From Brachynemurus nebulosus (taxonomy: Eukaryota; Arthropoda; Insecta; Neuroptera; Myrmeleontidae), in the NCBI GenBank assembly GCA_035578155.1, contig JAPWDM010000065.1:10001-74000 (forward strand): a stretch of DNA of 64,000 nt. Direction: 5' to 3'. The notes beneath the pieces were generated by a model that was not told the DNA's origin, ran no database searches, and worked only from the letters and a program-made list of their open reading frames with translations. The position numbers and the translations under genes were made by a program. This document shows, piece by piece, positions 21,753 to 34,039 of this stretch; the first letter of the stretch is position 1, and each line of letters begins with the position of its first letter.

Positions 21753-23060
21753 AAAATATCATTGCGTTAATGTAGTTTTGTATCAATGATGAAAACATTT
21801 TTTGCATTAATCGTTAGGAATTATTAAGTTTCTGTCTGTCAAATTATCTCCGTTTATTAAGAATTTTTTATTTTAGATCTTGAACCTATTTTTTCTAACT
21901 CCAAAAATACCAGTAATAAGTTATTTGCGCCTCCAGGAACAAAAAATATTACAACCAGTATAAATGAATCATTAACAAACTATTAAGTAAACAAATATCA
22001 AATTATTTTAAATAATAAACATTTTAAAACTCAGTTTCAAAATACAAGAAAAAAAAATGAAAAAAGGCTCGTGAACATTTATTTACGTAAACTAGGTGAG
22101 AGGATTACCAGCTAAATTTTTTTTTCGTTTGTATGATATCAATAAAAATAACTATCTGTATGAAATATTTATGTTTAGGTGAAAATTTCGGGAAAAGGAC
22201 TTGGCTTTTATATTTGGCTACTATACCATTTTATGGCTTATTAAACAAGTAACAAACAACTCATAGAACTTTGACCGAAATTTTATATACAGTTTTCTGG
22301 CAATCACGAGTTAAATTACTTTTTTTGTAGTAATAAAAACAATTATCTGTAGGAAATATTTATGTTTAGGTGAAAATTTCGGGAAAAGGACTTGACTTTT
22401 ATTTTTGGCTACTATACTACTTTATGACCTATTAAACAAGTAACAAATCATAGCAATTTGAGCGAAAGTTTATGTACAGTTTTCTGGCAATCATGAGTCA
22501 AATTGTATGAAATACTTTTGTTTAAATAACAATACCATTTATTGTGCAGTAAAGCGATATGTGTTAGCAGTTTTTTTGTCCAAATATCATTTTATTACCC
22601 TCAAATCCGTAGAAATCTTGAAAATATTAATTTTGTTTTTTAAACGATAATATTTCGAAATGTGTAACTCCTACATAGAAAATGGCTAGAACCTTTTTTG
22701 TAGAGTATACTCTAATCTATAAAAAAACTATAGTATAATCTAATCTAATACTCTAATAGTATTAAAAAGTAAAAGTATACTCTAATCTATAACTTTCATA
22801 ATAACTATAATTGGTCTCCGGTCAATAGAAGATGAGATATTTCGAACAAATCTGTAATCGTTACCATTGGCCTTCGTAAAATTAATATAGTAATTAAACA
22901 AGCAACGATCGAAAATTTTAAAGTTGTAAATATTTTAATATAGCTTGTCAATAATACAATCGAAAGGGTTCCATCAAAATCCATCCACTGTCCCTGGGTT
23001 CCGAGGTTTTCAAATTTTATACATTATAGGTACTGTACTATAAATTGAAATAGGAATTTA
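21753..23060. other. Non-coding; 191-bp tandem duplication
   Basis: ATGTTTAGGTGAAAATTTCG occurs at 22,171 and again 191 bases later, and the flanking GGCTACTATAC..TTAAACAAGTAACAAA repeats likewise. The repeat covers roughly 22,120-22,500. The rest is AT-rich and unremarkable. Confidence 0.65.
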
Positions 23061-23310
23061 TTGGTCGATTCTGTAACTATTAACAGTCTGTAAAACCTTT
23101 GTTAGACTGTTAAATTACAGAATGTTAAAAAATGGTATTCTGTACGCGATTTTTAAGAGAAATGGTAGCTAACATTCTGTTATTGCTCTGTAAACTTTAC
23201 AGCACTAAAACACTTGCCATAAACTTTACAGAGCTGTTAAATAAGCTAATTACTATAGATATTATTAAATATTGATAATTTTGATTTTTGTGTTTTTTAT
23301 AAATTCGTAG
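23061..23310 (+). mobile_element. PIF/Harbinger left-end fragment
   Basis: TTGGTCGATTCTGTAACTAT starts a 250-bp segment nearly identical to the left ends at 36,555 and 44,007. It contains repeated AACAGTCTGTAAA and ACTTTACAG motifs. It stops near TTTATAAATTC, and no matching right end is found nearby, so it is a solo end. Confidence 0.8.
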
Positions 23311-23316
23311 AAAAAG

Positions 23317-23443
23317 TATAGTGTAAAATACGTGGGAAAAGCTTATTTCTCACTCAAATGAATTGTTGCACTCGCCCTGCGGGCGCGCGCAACAAACTCA
23401 TATTCGTGAGAAATAAGCCTCTTTTCCCACTTATTGTACAATA
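23317..23443. mobile_element. Palindromic hairpin element, family H copy 2
   Basis: GCTTATTTCTCACTCAAATG faces CATATTCGTGAGAAATAAGC, with a GC-rich centre (CGCCCTGCGGGCGCGCGC). Related to the hairpin at 10,112-10,249. Confidence 0.8.
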
Positions 23444-23496
23444 TACCATTTTGTAACATTTCTATAGTAACAATTACAAAAACTTCTATCAGGAAA

Positions 23497-26280
23497 GGAG
23501 GTGGGCTGATAAGGGCCATTTTTCGCCCATCAGCCAATTGATATGACATGTATATTTATTAAGTGTATACTCCATAACAAAGAAGAAAACATAATTATTA
23601 AATGAATACTGAAATTTGTGGTATAAATAAATCAAATAATTATCTAGGTATTATATACGTTTATTAACCAGTAATCGAAAATAGTCAGTTTTTCACACAC
23701 TTAATTATATATATATTTTTTTTTTTATTAATCTTTCTTATTTTCTTCATCCGAATCGCTATCGGTCCATCCTTCAGCAGCGGCATCTTGTAATGCATGG
23801 GTATATTCAAGGCTTGGTTTTTTGACTTCGGTTGAGTTGTGACGCCAGTAGGCCAGAAACCATAACACAGAAGCAACATGCGCACAACACCCTACAACCC
23901 TTGCGCCTATTTTACATTGACCGTACCATTGTATGTGTGTGATGTTGTTTCGATCTGTTTTTATCCAAATATTATAGTTTTTGGAACTTGTATGCCGTGA
24001 TCGTATCTGGACTCGAAAAACAGAATCGTCCTCGCGACATATATAAAGAGAGTATAGACCTTCTTCATTTAAGTGTTCTTGAGTGTAAGATTGGCTTTGC
24101 TTAAGTTGATATATACCTAGCGTTAATTGTCGCAGCTCGTCTAAAGTTAGGCGTGGAAAATCTTGGAGATCTTTGTCAGTTAGCTTGGTCCAGATTGCTT
24201 TTTTTCTTGCCCATCCTTTTTCCTCAACCATCTGTTGTAAGTAATTCGGATTTTTTACTAAATCAAGCATCCGTTGTGCGATTATTTCGTCATCTTCGGT
24301 GTCTCTAATCCTTGCAGGATAGAATGCATTGACAACAGCACATATGATTCGCACGTAGTCTCCAATGAAAGGAATTTGTGTGTTTGGCATTACTTTATCC
24401 AATGCTTTCCAGTTTTTTAACTGACCATTAACAGCTTCAACGACCCACCTGACTTTGGTTACAAGACGCGTCTTATTGGCATCATCTGTTGAAAATTGTC
24501 GTCGTTTAGTTAGGAATCTAGGCATTTCATGTAAGAGACCCATTTCTGCCAGGAGTTCCAAACAATCGCGGAAGCCTCTATCAACAATAATTACATCGTT
24601 TGGCTTCAGCCACTTTCTGATATTACCTGCGTCTTTTTTTAATATATATGTGAGTATGTTAGCATCATTGTTTTTTGAATCTGCCAAGTAAGGTCCGAAG
24701 ACGTTTAAAATATAACTCGAAGTAGTGACCAACATCATAGGCTTGAGTAAAGGTCTTCCTTTATGTAACGAGTAAGATCGTCTCTGAAAAGAATAATTCG
24801 CACTCTTCTGAATGTAAATATACGTGCCGTCAGCAACAAGTATCACTGCATCATTGTCATCGTCGAGAATGAATAATTTTATTGCTAAAGGTCTCGTATG
24901 TTTTTCAATAACCTGGTTTCTCGTGACGTGTTCTGTTCCAAGGTGTAGAGGCACAAAGTTTTCAATCAAAGCCTGGCGAGCACATTGCACAGAAGATGAT
25001 ATTAATCTTTTTCGGATATTGAATAATGTGGACAGAACACCATTAGAGAGACCAGTTCGTAGTTTTACTAGTAGCACTGCCAAACAAGTACGAGCTGACC
25101 TCATTTTTGAGGAACGTATTTTGGGCTTTATAAGTTCGAAAATATAGTTAAAATCAGATATAGATATACCCATGAGACTATGATAATCGGAGTCGGAAAG
25201 CTGTGCCGGAGTATCAAAATCGAGACCTCTCTTTTTTGCGATCTTTCTAATATTATTTAAAAGACTTTCAATATCTTTTTTATACATTAATGTATTCTCA
25301 CTTACAGGGCGTAAAGCTTGCAGCGCCAACTCACTGAATACCGATTGAGTAATAAGAGTTTTGTAGCATCGTTTTCCCGATGAAATATAGATTCCAGTTT
25401 CTATAAAAGCTTGAGTTCGAGCTGCTTTTGGTACAGTCCTGAGGCCGTTTTTACTTTTACATATTACACAACATGAATTCGAGTTGTGACAACGAGGTAC
25501 TGATAAATGTATATTAGGTCCCTTATTTGTAGTATCGTCAGTGGTACTTGTTGAAGCAAGAACTCTTGTTGTCCCTATAGAAGATGAAGTAGGAGTATTT
25601 TGAACTTGAGCCACACGAAATGCATATGATCTGCATTTACAACATAACTTAGAACCAATCGGTAGGTCACAGTTTTTATACTTTCTAAGTATTGCGACAA
25701 TTCTTTTGTTCGAGCAAGTGCGAAAATCACTATTTGTTTTTCGCCACGTTTTGCAATAATCACACTGGCTTCCAGGCATTATTATTTTATTAAGTTTTTC
25801 AATAAACATTCAAAGTAACAGCTTCAGAACACAATTTTGATATCTTCACTACGTAAATACTTTCCGAGCGCGAAGAAACATGTTTGAACACGTTCCGATT
25901 GCAACGCGACCCACACTCTCGTACGGAATATATTACGTATTGGATAGACGCGCACACTGAACCAAAACAAATAAATACTCATATACAAGCTTATAATGAG
26001 CAGAATCACTGACCGTCAAAGTTAAGATGGTTCATGGAACGCTTCGTAAAAAAAAAATAATTCAAAGATCAAAAAAATGACAAAAATGCACAAAAAGGGC
26101 TAAATACTCTTTTTCTTCGCAATAATTTCTAAAGTATATTATATTATTTATGGCGAAATCTTATATAATAAGACAATACACGTCTTTAAGTGTACAAATG
26201 AAGTCAATAATAGTCAGGAATCGAAACTTTTTTTTTCGAGTATGTGATGGGCGGAAAATGGCCCTTATCAACCCACCTCC
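23497..26280 (-). mobile_element. Complete Spy-type DNA transposon (IS5/PHIS group)
   Basis: GGAGGTGGGCTGATAAGGGC opens the element, and its near-exact inverse (GCCCTTATCAACCCACCTCC) closes it. The TIR matches over about 37 bp. The element is bounded by AAA (23,494-23,496) and TTT (26,281-26,283), with no target duplication. The published Spy group inserts between AAA and TTT without duplication and has an IS5/Harbinger-related transposase, as here. The single intact gene is on the minus strand. Confidence 0.8.
23728..25809 (-). CDS. IS5-related (DDE_Tnp_4 type) transposase, Spy-like
   Basis: An intact 693-residue frame filling a TIR element. The N-terminus has Cys pairs (CDYC 16-19, CCKC 56-59, CVIC near 114-117) forming a zinc-binding region. 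The middle (about 200-290) contains a helix-turn-helix-like segment (LSTLFNIRKRLISSSVQ). The catalytic core has D327 (VADGTY), D410 (IVDRGFRD) and E458 (WVVEAVNGQLK), the DDE pattern of IS5/Harbinger-type enzymes. Near 632-644 a C-x8-CC-x-H motif (GARVVGCCAHVASVLWFL) resembles a SWIM-like zinc finger, followed by an acidic tail. Expected role: excision and insertion of this element. Met11 is an alternative start. No lesion was seen, so the copy may be active. Confidence 0.85.
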   Translation of the reverse strand: MFIEKLNKIIMPGSQCDYCKTWRKTNSDFRTCSNKRIVAILRKYKNCDLPIGSKLCCKCRSYAFRVAQVQNTPTSSSIGTTRVLASTSTTDDTTNKGPNIHLSVPRCHNSNSCCVICKSKNGLRTVPKAARTQAFIETGIYISSGKRCYKTLITQSVFSELALQALRPVSENTLMYKKDIESLLNNIRKIAKKRGLDFDTPAQLSDSDYHSLMGISISDFNYIFELIKPKIRSSKMRSARTCLAVLLVKLRTGLSNGVLSTLFNIRKRLISSSVQCARQALIENFVPLHLGTEHVTRNQVIEKHTRPLAIKLFILDDDNDAVILVADGTYIYIQKSANYSFQRRSYSLHKGRPLLKPMMLVTTSSYILNVFGPYLADSKNNDANILTYILKKDAGNIRKWLKPNDVIIVDRGFRDCLELLAEMGLLHEMPRFLTKRRQFSTDDANKTRLVTKVRWVVEAVNGQLKNWKALDKVMPNTQIPFIGDYVRIICAVVNAFYPARIRDTEDDEIIAQRMLDLVKNPNYLQQMVEEKGWARKKAIWTKLTDKDLQDFPRLTLDELRQLTLGIYQLKQSQSYTQEHLNEEGLYSLYICREDDSVFRVQIRSRHTSSKNYNIWIKTDRNNITHIQWYGQCKIGARVVGCCAHVASVLWFLAYWRHNSTEVKKPSLEYTHALQDAAAEGWTDSDSDEENKKD

Positions 26281-26445
26281 TTTTCATTTTTTTCGAATTA
26301 TTTATAAGAAATTCGTCTATTTTTAGTGAATTTCCAAAACTGGAAATTCAGCCTTTACAGCAGGTGTCATGGTGCGACCTAAGCCCGGGACCATATCAGA
26401 AATATGTTTTGAGGTCCTTAGAATACGAAAATGATATTCACTAAA

Positions 26446-26541
<96 letters not shown>

Positions 26542-28137
26542 CCGCGCGATAACTCTCGAACGAAACGTTTAATGCTTATGAAATTTTGTGTGCGAATTCG
26601 ATTTTCCAAATCGTTGGATGAGTTCGTTAGCCAGACACGTCGGATGCCCAGAAGTAGGTTTTCCGGGCGTTTTTTGTCAACAAAATGAGTTTTTTGCCAG
26701 AATTAAGCAATTTTTCAAAATTTTTTTTACACCAACCCATAGTAAAAGGTAAAATGCATAAAAAATGTTTTTATACCGTTGCTCTAAATTACTTACTTTT
26801 CGAGAAAAATTAGGAAATATGTCGTTCTTTATTTCACTCGCACTCGCATTCTTTTTTTTTCTGTCTCATTTTTTGCGAGCTAAATTCGAAAAAAACCGCT
26901 TTATAAGTAGCATGTCATTTTTTTTAATCCAATTTAAGGATTCGGCTATATTCTTTTTCTTTGTCAGTTAAACGTTTTTATAATGTATTTCCATTCCATT
27001 TTTTTTGAGATAAAAAATCACGGTGCGGATTTTTATGTGATATGATCAGAATTTAGATTATGTTTACACCTTAGTAAAATTAATAAGAGTTTGCTACAAT
27101 GGCATAAAAATTACGTTAAATCATATTCAAACAATAATATTTTTACGTAATTTTCTATCCAGTTGACAATACAGTTATGATTAGAATTGTGTAAACAGAG
27201 TATTATAATAGTATTAAATAATTTTGTACATTCATTTTTTTTTTTTTAACAAAAAAAAAAAAAATTCTTTAAATTTTGACACATTCTTTTATGAAATTTC
27301 GATTAAGAAATATTAAAAAATTTTAAGGTGAATCATTTAAAAAGAGTTAAAAATAAATTAAAAGGAAACATTTATCTATTTTAACATATTTGTAATTTTT
27401 ATTGATAACGACAATGATGACATCTATACCCTTTCCTCCCGTTCTCAGTTCCATAGAGAAGTAATAGAGGGTCAAAAAATGTATTGAAGTTGGCTATCTT
27501 CCAGAAATGAAATTCTTGTGTACTTTATCTATGCGTTAAGCTAACAATGTTACTAGATTTTAAAAAAAATTAATCCTGTCTGCTTAATATAGATCGTGTT
27601 CCATTAGCAAAACACAAACGACACAATGCATAGGGAAAAAGTAATGCCAACCAAATTTTAGTGATTTTTGTACTTTCTTTTTTCACAAACGATAAAAATT
27701 TTTTAAAATTTTATTGCAAAACTAACCTTTTAGCTGTTTTTATCTAATGTAATTATGCATGTAATTATGAACCACAGAAAGTAGCCTGTCTTAAGTTAGC
27801 TGCGGAAAATTAATTTTTAAATTATTTTTTTTTGTTAAATCGTTTGTTCGTCGTTTGTTCGTTATTGTTTGACCAAATTTATTATCTGTTCGTTGTTCAT
27901 TTTGTTATAAAAAAAAAAAATGGACCTGAAGTTGGCTCCTAATGTAATAGTTTTTCGGTATTTTTGTTTTTATTCCATCAACTTTGATTAGTTATTGTTT
28001 GTTTGATAAAAAAAAATGTTTATTCGATCTTATTTATATTGATATTTAATTTTTTCATAACCATAACCACTACGCGTATGCGTGAATTTATCGTGATTCA
28101 GGCGGTCTATTTAAACAACACAATGAAGGAAAAAAAT
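26281..28137. other. Non-coding; contains (TA)n and dispersed repeats
   Basis: 26,325-26,445 matches 20,160-20,290. 26,446-26,536 is a (TA)n run of about 90 bases, followed by a CGCGCGATAACTCTCGAACG phrase typical of dispersed repeats. 27,838-27,915 repeats GTTTGTTCGT phrases. No gene supported. Confidence 0.6.
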
Positions 28138-30021
28138 GATATTCGTTCTGGGTTCTACAGGAGGTTCATCCGGAATTTTGCGAAGATCGCTAAACCGTTG
28201 ACAAAACTTACCCAGAAAAATACACCCTTCATATGGAGTGAGGAAGCGGATCGGGCTTTTAAAAGTTTAAAGGTAGCACTTTGTACACCACTAGTGCTGA
28301 AATATCCTAATTTCACAAAGCCATTCATCGTAACCACAGATGCATCGGGCACAGCGATAGGGGCTGTCTTAAGTCAAAAAGAAAATGGGCTCGAAAAACC
28401 TGTATCTTATGCCAGTCGACAACTTACAAAGGCGGAAAAGAATTATCCGGCGACTGAACGTGGATGTCTTGCTTTGGTATGGGTTATAAAGCACTACCGT
28501 TGTTATCTCTTTGGTCGAAAATTCACCGTTATTACAAATCACCGTCCGTTAAAATGGTTACTGTCGATAAAGGACCCAAGTTTACGACTTGTCAGATGGG
28601 CTTTGATACTTAGTGAGTACGATTTTGAAGTAACATACCGTCCTGGATGCAAAAATGGAAATGCAGATGCGCTGTCTTGAATACCAGTGGGAATGGCGGA
28701 TGTTAAACCAGTCTATGAACCGTTTTGAGATCTAGGGTGGATAAAAGCAGACCAACGATGGGATAAAAATTTTACTTCAATTCTATCAAAAATCGAAAAT
28801 GGGTCCAGAATTGGTCAATATTATTTAGATGACGACGGGATACGCGACTACCATGATTCACCGTTCTGCGCACATTCGGGTATTTCAAAAAAATTGGCTT
28901 TTAATACGCAGAAAATTTTATTGGTCTTTAATGTCATTCGATGTTAAGCGTTACTGAAATCAGTGCATCTCATGCACGCGTAGAAAAACACAACCGAATC
29001 GTAAATCACCCTCTTCAAAAATTTTCAACAGTAGGGGCATCATTTGAACGAAAATCACTGGATATTGTGGGTGTTGTAACAATAACCTTACGTGGAAACA
29101 AATTTATCCTTACAATTCAGGATTACTTCACGCGATATTTGCAAGCTGTTGCTCTGCCTGATCAGAAAGCAGACGCGATAGCGAGGGCGCTAGTCGAAAC
29201 GGTCGTAGCTAGGCACGGTACACCGAGAATTTTTGTCACGGATCAAGGGACAAATTTCTTATTAAGCCTGACGAAAAACATATGTGAAAAATTAAAGATC
29301 AAGAAAATTCACACAACTGCTTACCATCTACAGTCAAATGGGCTCATTGAAAGAAGTCATAGGGTTATTAAAGATATTTTGTCACACTTCATCAAAAATA
29401 ATCAACGGGATTGGGATGACCGGCTTCCATACATTTTAATGGCGTATAGGGATGGACGGGAGGGACGGTCTTCTTCTTATTACACGGGCGCGACATGAGG
29501 ATGCCGTATGACGAAATAATCAAACCGAGACGTATGAATTATGACGTTAGCGAAAATTATGTAACCGAAACTCTACAAAGATTATCTATTGCATGCGAAA
29601 AGGTTATGAAAAATAACGAAGAAGCAGTTCAATGACAAAATAGTTACTACGAAAAGAAGTCAAAACCAGCGGCGTTTCAACTAGGCGAACTTGTTCTCCT
29701 ATTTCAACCAGCGATTGAACAAGGAAGGAAGCTCGCTAAACCATGGATCGAGCCATATCGTGTAGTCGACATAAAAGGGCCAGTTACGTATCAAATAAAG
29801 GAGGTCTATGGGAATAATACTGTAGTCGTCCATGTGAACCGACTAAAATCATATAAGGAGGACATAGTAAATCTACCAAAGTGGGAAGGGGGCAGCCAAA
29901 ATCAGCTCAGTGGTGAAGAAATCGAAAAAGTGACAGTGAGGGACCCGATTTTATCAGACGGGAATGAGCAAATGACAAATGAGACTGAAGATGAGCCAAT
30001 CGAAGTCACAATTAACCTATA
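28138..30021 (+). pseudogene. Ty3/gypsy pol remnant (RT tail, RNase H, integrase)
   Basis: The frame opens in the reverse-transcriptase thumb (RRFIRNFAKIAKPL). It continues into RNase H with TTDASGTAIGAVLSQ, PVSYASRQLTKAEKNY and ALVWVIKHYRCYLFG, ending NADALS (28,138-28,680). The integrase zinc region (28,690-28,940) is frame-broken. The integrase core (28,941-29,490) keeps its DDE residues (LDIVGV, VTDQGT, NGLIERSHR). A frame-broken C-terminal part with VVDIKGPVTYQIKE and HVNRLKSYK (29,500-29,870) ends at a stop at 30,021. Protease, the RT palm, gag and the LTRs are missing, so it cannot move on its own. Confidence 0.85.
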
Positions 30022-31440
30022 GTAAATCTGACATTGACGACACTGTCCATAACTTAACAGAAGCAATAAGTTCAGCTAATTCGGCAACCAAAACCTTTAA
30101 TCCACCTAAAGTTAACACTAGTTTTGTACCACCTAAATACATCTTCAATCTTATAAAAGAAAAAAGCAAATTAAGAAGATTGTGGCAAAAAACAAAAGAC
30201 CCTTCCATAAAAAGGAATCTTAATCAGCTAACTCATGAAGTCAATGCTGAATTAGAAAAGTTATAGATACCAACGATATCAGGCTTATATCGAAGAGTTC
30301 ATACCAGGAGATCATACCATGTGGTCTACTACAAGAAAAATACTCCGAACAAAAACTAACATCTCACCGCTCAAATCTGGATTCAGCATTATCATATCTA
30401 AAAATGACAAAGCTGAACACATAGCTAATCACTTTGAAAATATTTTTGGCTTGTCAGATGCAGATAATGATATATCCAAATTTGTATCATTCAGCCTTAC
30501 AACAAAAAATATAGAACCTTCTTCACCTTCAGAAATAAAGGCAATTCTAAAAAAGCTACCCAGCAGCAGGGTACCAGGTCCGGACGATATACCCAATCAG
30601 TTGATTAAGTAGTTACCTAAGAAAGGAATCACTTACCTGTGTAGTATCATCAACGGTTGGTTGAGCACAGGCTATGTATGGAAAACCGCAAAACTTATAG
30701 TATTACACACACCAGGGAAGGAACAACATAAGTTGAACAGTTACCGTCCAGTTAGTCTTCTCTGTGGTATATCTAAAATACTAAAAAAATGCATTCTTAC
30801 TAGATTGCACAACCACATTAATGATCATCAAATAATACCACATTTTCAATGTGGCTTTAGGCAACAACTCTAGACCACTCATCAACTGCTACGAATCGTT
30901 AATACGATTGAGAAAGGTTTTGAAGAGAAAAAATACAATGTTGCCACATTCCCGGACTTTTCTTAAGCCTTTGATAGAGTATGGCATAAAGGCCTACTGG
31001 AAAAAATTCAATACCTCAAATTTCCACTTTACCTCCAAAGAATACTAGCTTCATTTTTATATCAACGGAAATTCTATGTATCAATCAACAATATGGTATC
31101 ATCAACCCGCCCTATCAAAGCCGGAATAGCTCAGGGATCAATACTGGGCCTCACTCTCTATAATTAATTTGTCCATGATATTCCAGAAATAACGGACGTA
31201 ACAATAGGGATGTATGCAGATGATACCTGCATAATAACATAGGATAAAAATTTAACAAAAGCAATAACGGACAACCAATCGGCCCTAAGTATTCTGGCAA
31301 ACTATTTCAAGAAGTCGCACATACGACTAAATACTGATAAATGCGAAGTCAAAGTCTTCGCACTCAGGCGTGACACACCAAATATTCATATTAAAATTAA
31401 TAACGATCCCATCGTCTGGAATACTGGAACTATAAGTAAA
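30004..31440 (+). pseudogene. Jockey-like non-LTR retrotransposon ORF2 remnant
   Basis: Begins in the linker before the reverse transcriptase (PPKYIFNLIKEKSKLRRLWQ). RT pieces follow in several frames: LKKLPSSRVPGPDDIPNQLI, NSYRPVSLLCGISKILKK, AFDRVWHKGLLEK, and YADD at about 31,213-31,224, then LNTDKCEV. At least four stops or frameshifts break it. The endonuclease is missing at the left, where it abuts the gypsy remnant within a few bases. The 3-prime end stops near 31,440 in a short ACTATAAGTAAAAT repeat, with no poly-A. Confidence 0.8.
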
Positions 31441-33682
31441 ATGGATACTATAAGTAAAATATTGAGTGCACATGTAAGATTTTAGATTAATATTTGAGCT
31501 TTTAACTTTAACGTAACGGCTTTTAGCAAAAACAGGTAAACTAGTATTTTTGATGTAGTTTTCATATTTGATATCAATATTTTGATTGGTCCAACCATAT
31601 TCACCCTATTTCAAATTTTACCCCCAATTTTATAGTCAAGGCCCCTCCAGTAGGTCCGACCCTGGATTTGAGTACATCAATAGGAAGACCTTTAAAAATG
31701 AAGGGTTGTGTCAATTTAAACTTTTTTCTATCTGTTATAGTTTTCGAGTAATTTGACAAAATTAAATTTTTACCCCAACTTTGGGGGTGGATTTCACCCC
31801 TTAAATGGCGTTTTTGGCAGATAAAGAAAAATACGTGTCTGTTGTTTTTTTTGTGTTCTACACACCTACCAAGTTTCATCAAAATGGGGAATTATCACTT
31901 TAAGACCTTTACTTGTAAGTTAGACGTGGGATAGTATGATTTTAGTGTACAAATATGTAAAAACATAATGTGTAAATAATCACAGCCCTTAAAGGCATTT
32001 TTCTCAAAACTTACAATAATTATGGACCTGGTTTACTTTGACACTGACTCCTCCAAATGTTACTCCTTAAAAGAACTATCCATTCCTATGGGTTAAGGCG
32101 GCGATGGTAAAACAAAGGGTGTTGAAGAGAAAAAGATGGGGATATTTTTCTTCGTACTGATTAAATTTTTTTTTTTGCTGAATAAAATTTTTAAGGTAAT
32201 AGCTGGAAAAACCATATTTTACATTGATAGGGGGGGGGGGGGGAAATAAGCCACTAAAAGAGTTTAAAATTATGTTTATTTTAGATGATATGAAAAGCCA
32301 GGTTCGTGGAGAGGAATCTCAAACCTGGAGCAAAATCAAAAAAAAAGAAAAGTTGATCCATCATGTGGAATCTTGTTTAGTAAGCTAGTAATGTATTAAG
32401 TGATATTTGAATTATTTTTCTACCCTGATAAATTCTGTAGGCTGATGATATTATAAGTAAAAAGAAATGATGTGGTTTGTGTCTGGGTTAGACGAAAGTC
32501 CGAAGCAGAAAACACTATTATTAACACTATACAGTCCGAGTACTTTCACAGTAAACTTCTTTAGGGGCCGTTAATATTTTTAAAGAAACCTTATATAAAC
32601 AAATACATAAAATGATTCAACATGTGTAAACATACGTACATATACAATGATATTTTTAATAAAATCAATAACAGGAAGTAAGATAATAAACTGGTAAAAA
32701 TAAATATTAAAAAAAAACAAACAGTAATAATATAAAATATTTTTTATAAATATTTTTAAGTGTTTTGTTTATTCTAAAAATGTTTATAGAAACCAACACA
32801 CATAATGTGTAATGAGAGTGTGTTTGCTTTTGTAAAAACTTGTTTATGGTAACATCGCACACATAATGTGTAATCACTGGTTGCGGTTGATCGCGGTTCT
32901 GATTATTTTCAGATGCCGAAAACGTGGGCAGTAAAGTGCCAATTACTATTGTCTCATTGTAAAAATTTGATTTTTTGTACTGAAGTAGGTTGTTTGGGAA
33001 ATTCGCTCTGTTTGCAGGATACTACGACAGGAGTATTTTATTTTTTAACCAAAGAAAATTGTTCAATTGGAATCTGTTAATTAAAAATATATTTTTACAA
33101 ATCACAAAATGAAAATTTAATTAATTCTTTGTTAACCATAAAAACAATTTTCATTACATTTGTTTTAATGATGATCAGATGATGCGATCAATAATTTGAG
33201 TCACATTCACATATTTGAATATATACCTACATTTCCAGATATCATTTGAACCCCATGTAAATCAAATTTATGCTTTTCATGCGTTAAATGTTATTTAGTT
33301 CGTTTGTTTTACAAAATAAAAATGGAAACGTTCGGTTTTATTTTTTATTTTTTATTTTTATTTATTTATTTATTTATTTATTTTTTTTTTTAAATATTTG
33401 AAAACAAAAATATTCCATAAAAATATGTACGCATTATTTTGTTTTATTAAAATTATTGCACGGATGATATGTTTTTAAATTATAATTTATTTTTATATGT
33501 TTTTGCCGGCTAAATTTATATATTTATTAAAATATTGCTTTTTTAATAAAAAAATCTTATTTAACATTTTCAAACGATTAATTTTAATTTGAAAAGTTGT
33601 AAATGCTTTTGCCTTTTATCTCTTTGTATCAACATAATATATTTTCAGAGAGTATATAATATTATGTATGAATGTACCTATA
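31441..33682. other. Non-coding; dispersed repeat at 31,560-31,960
   Basis: 31,560-31,960 has CCCCAACTTTGGGGGTGGAT and TTTCATCAAAATGGGG phrases of the dispersed non-coding type. 32,226-32,242 is a G run. 33,345-33,390 is (TTTA)n-like. No gene or RNA is supported. Confidence 0.6.
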
Positions 33683-34039
33683 TGTTACGTTCAAAGATCG
33701 AAAACGTTCATTTAGCGAAAAAAACGACCATAACGCCTTGTGGTCACTTAAAATCATCCACAACGCGAAATTCGTGTTGTGGCACTTGTAAAAACAGCCA
33801 CAACGTGTTGTGGCTAACAGAAAGCAAAAAGAGCATAACGCAAAATTCGCGTCGTGGCTTTCATAAGATTTGAGCACAACGCGACGTGGTCATTTAGAAA
33901 AGCTACAACGCGTTCTGGACGGTTAATTGATGCGTGGTACGACGGACAAATTGTCAATTGGCGCATTGTAACCAAATATTGTTGAATTTGTACTCATTGT
34001 TGACTGTTATTTCCAAGTGTGAATATTACTGCGCTAATC

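Noticed and set aside
24455..25147. Plus-strand frames within 24.4-25.2 kb
   Set aside because: Antisense shadows of the Spy-type transposase.
26431..26688. 85-codon frame starting in (TA)n
   Set aside because: Most of it is Ile-Tyr from a microsatellite; the tail belongs to a dispersed non-coding repeat.
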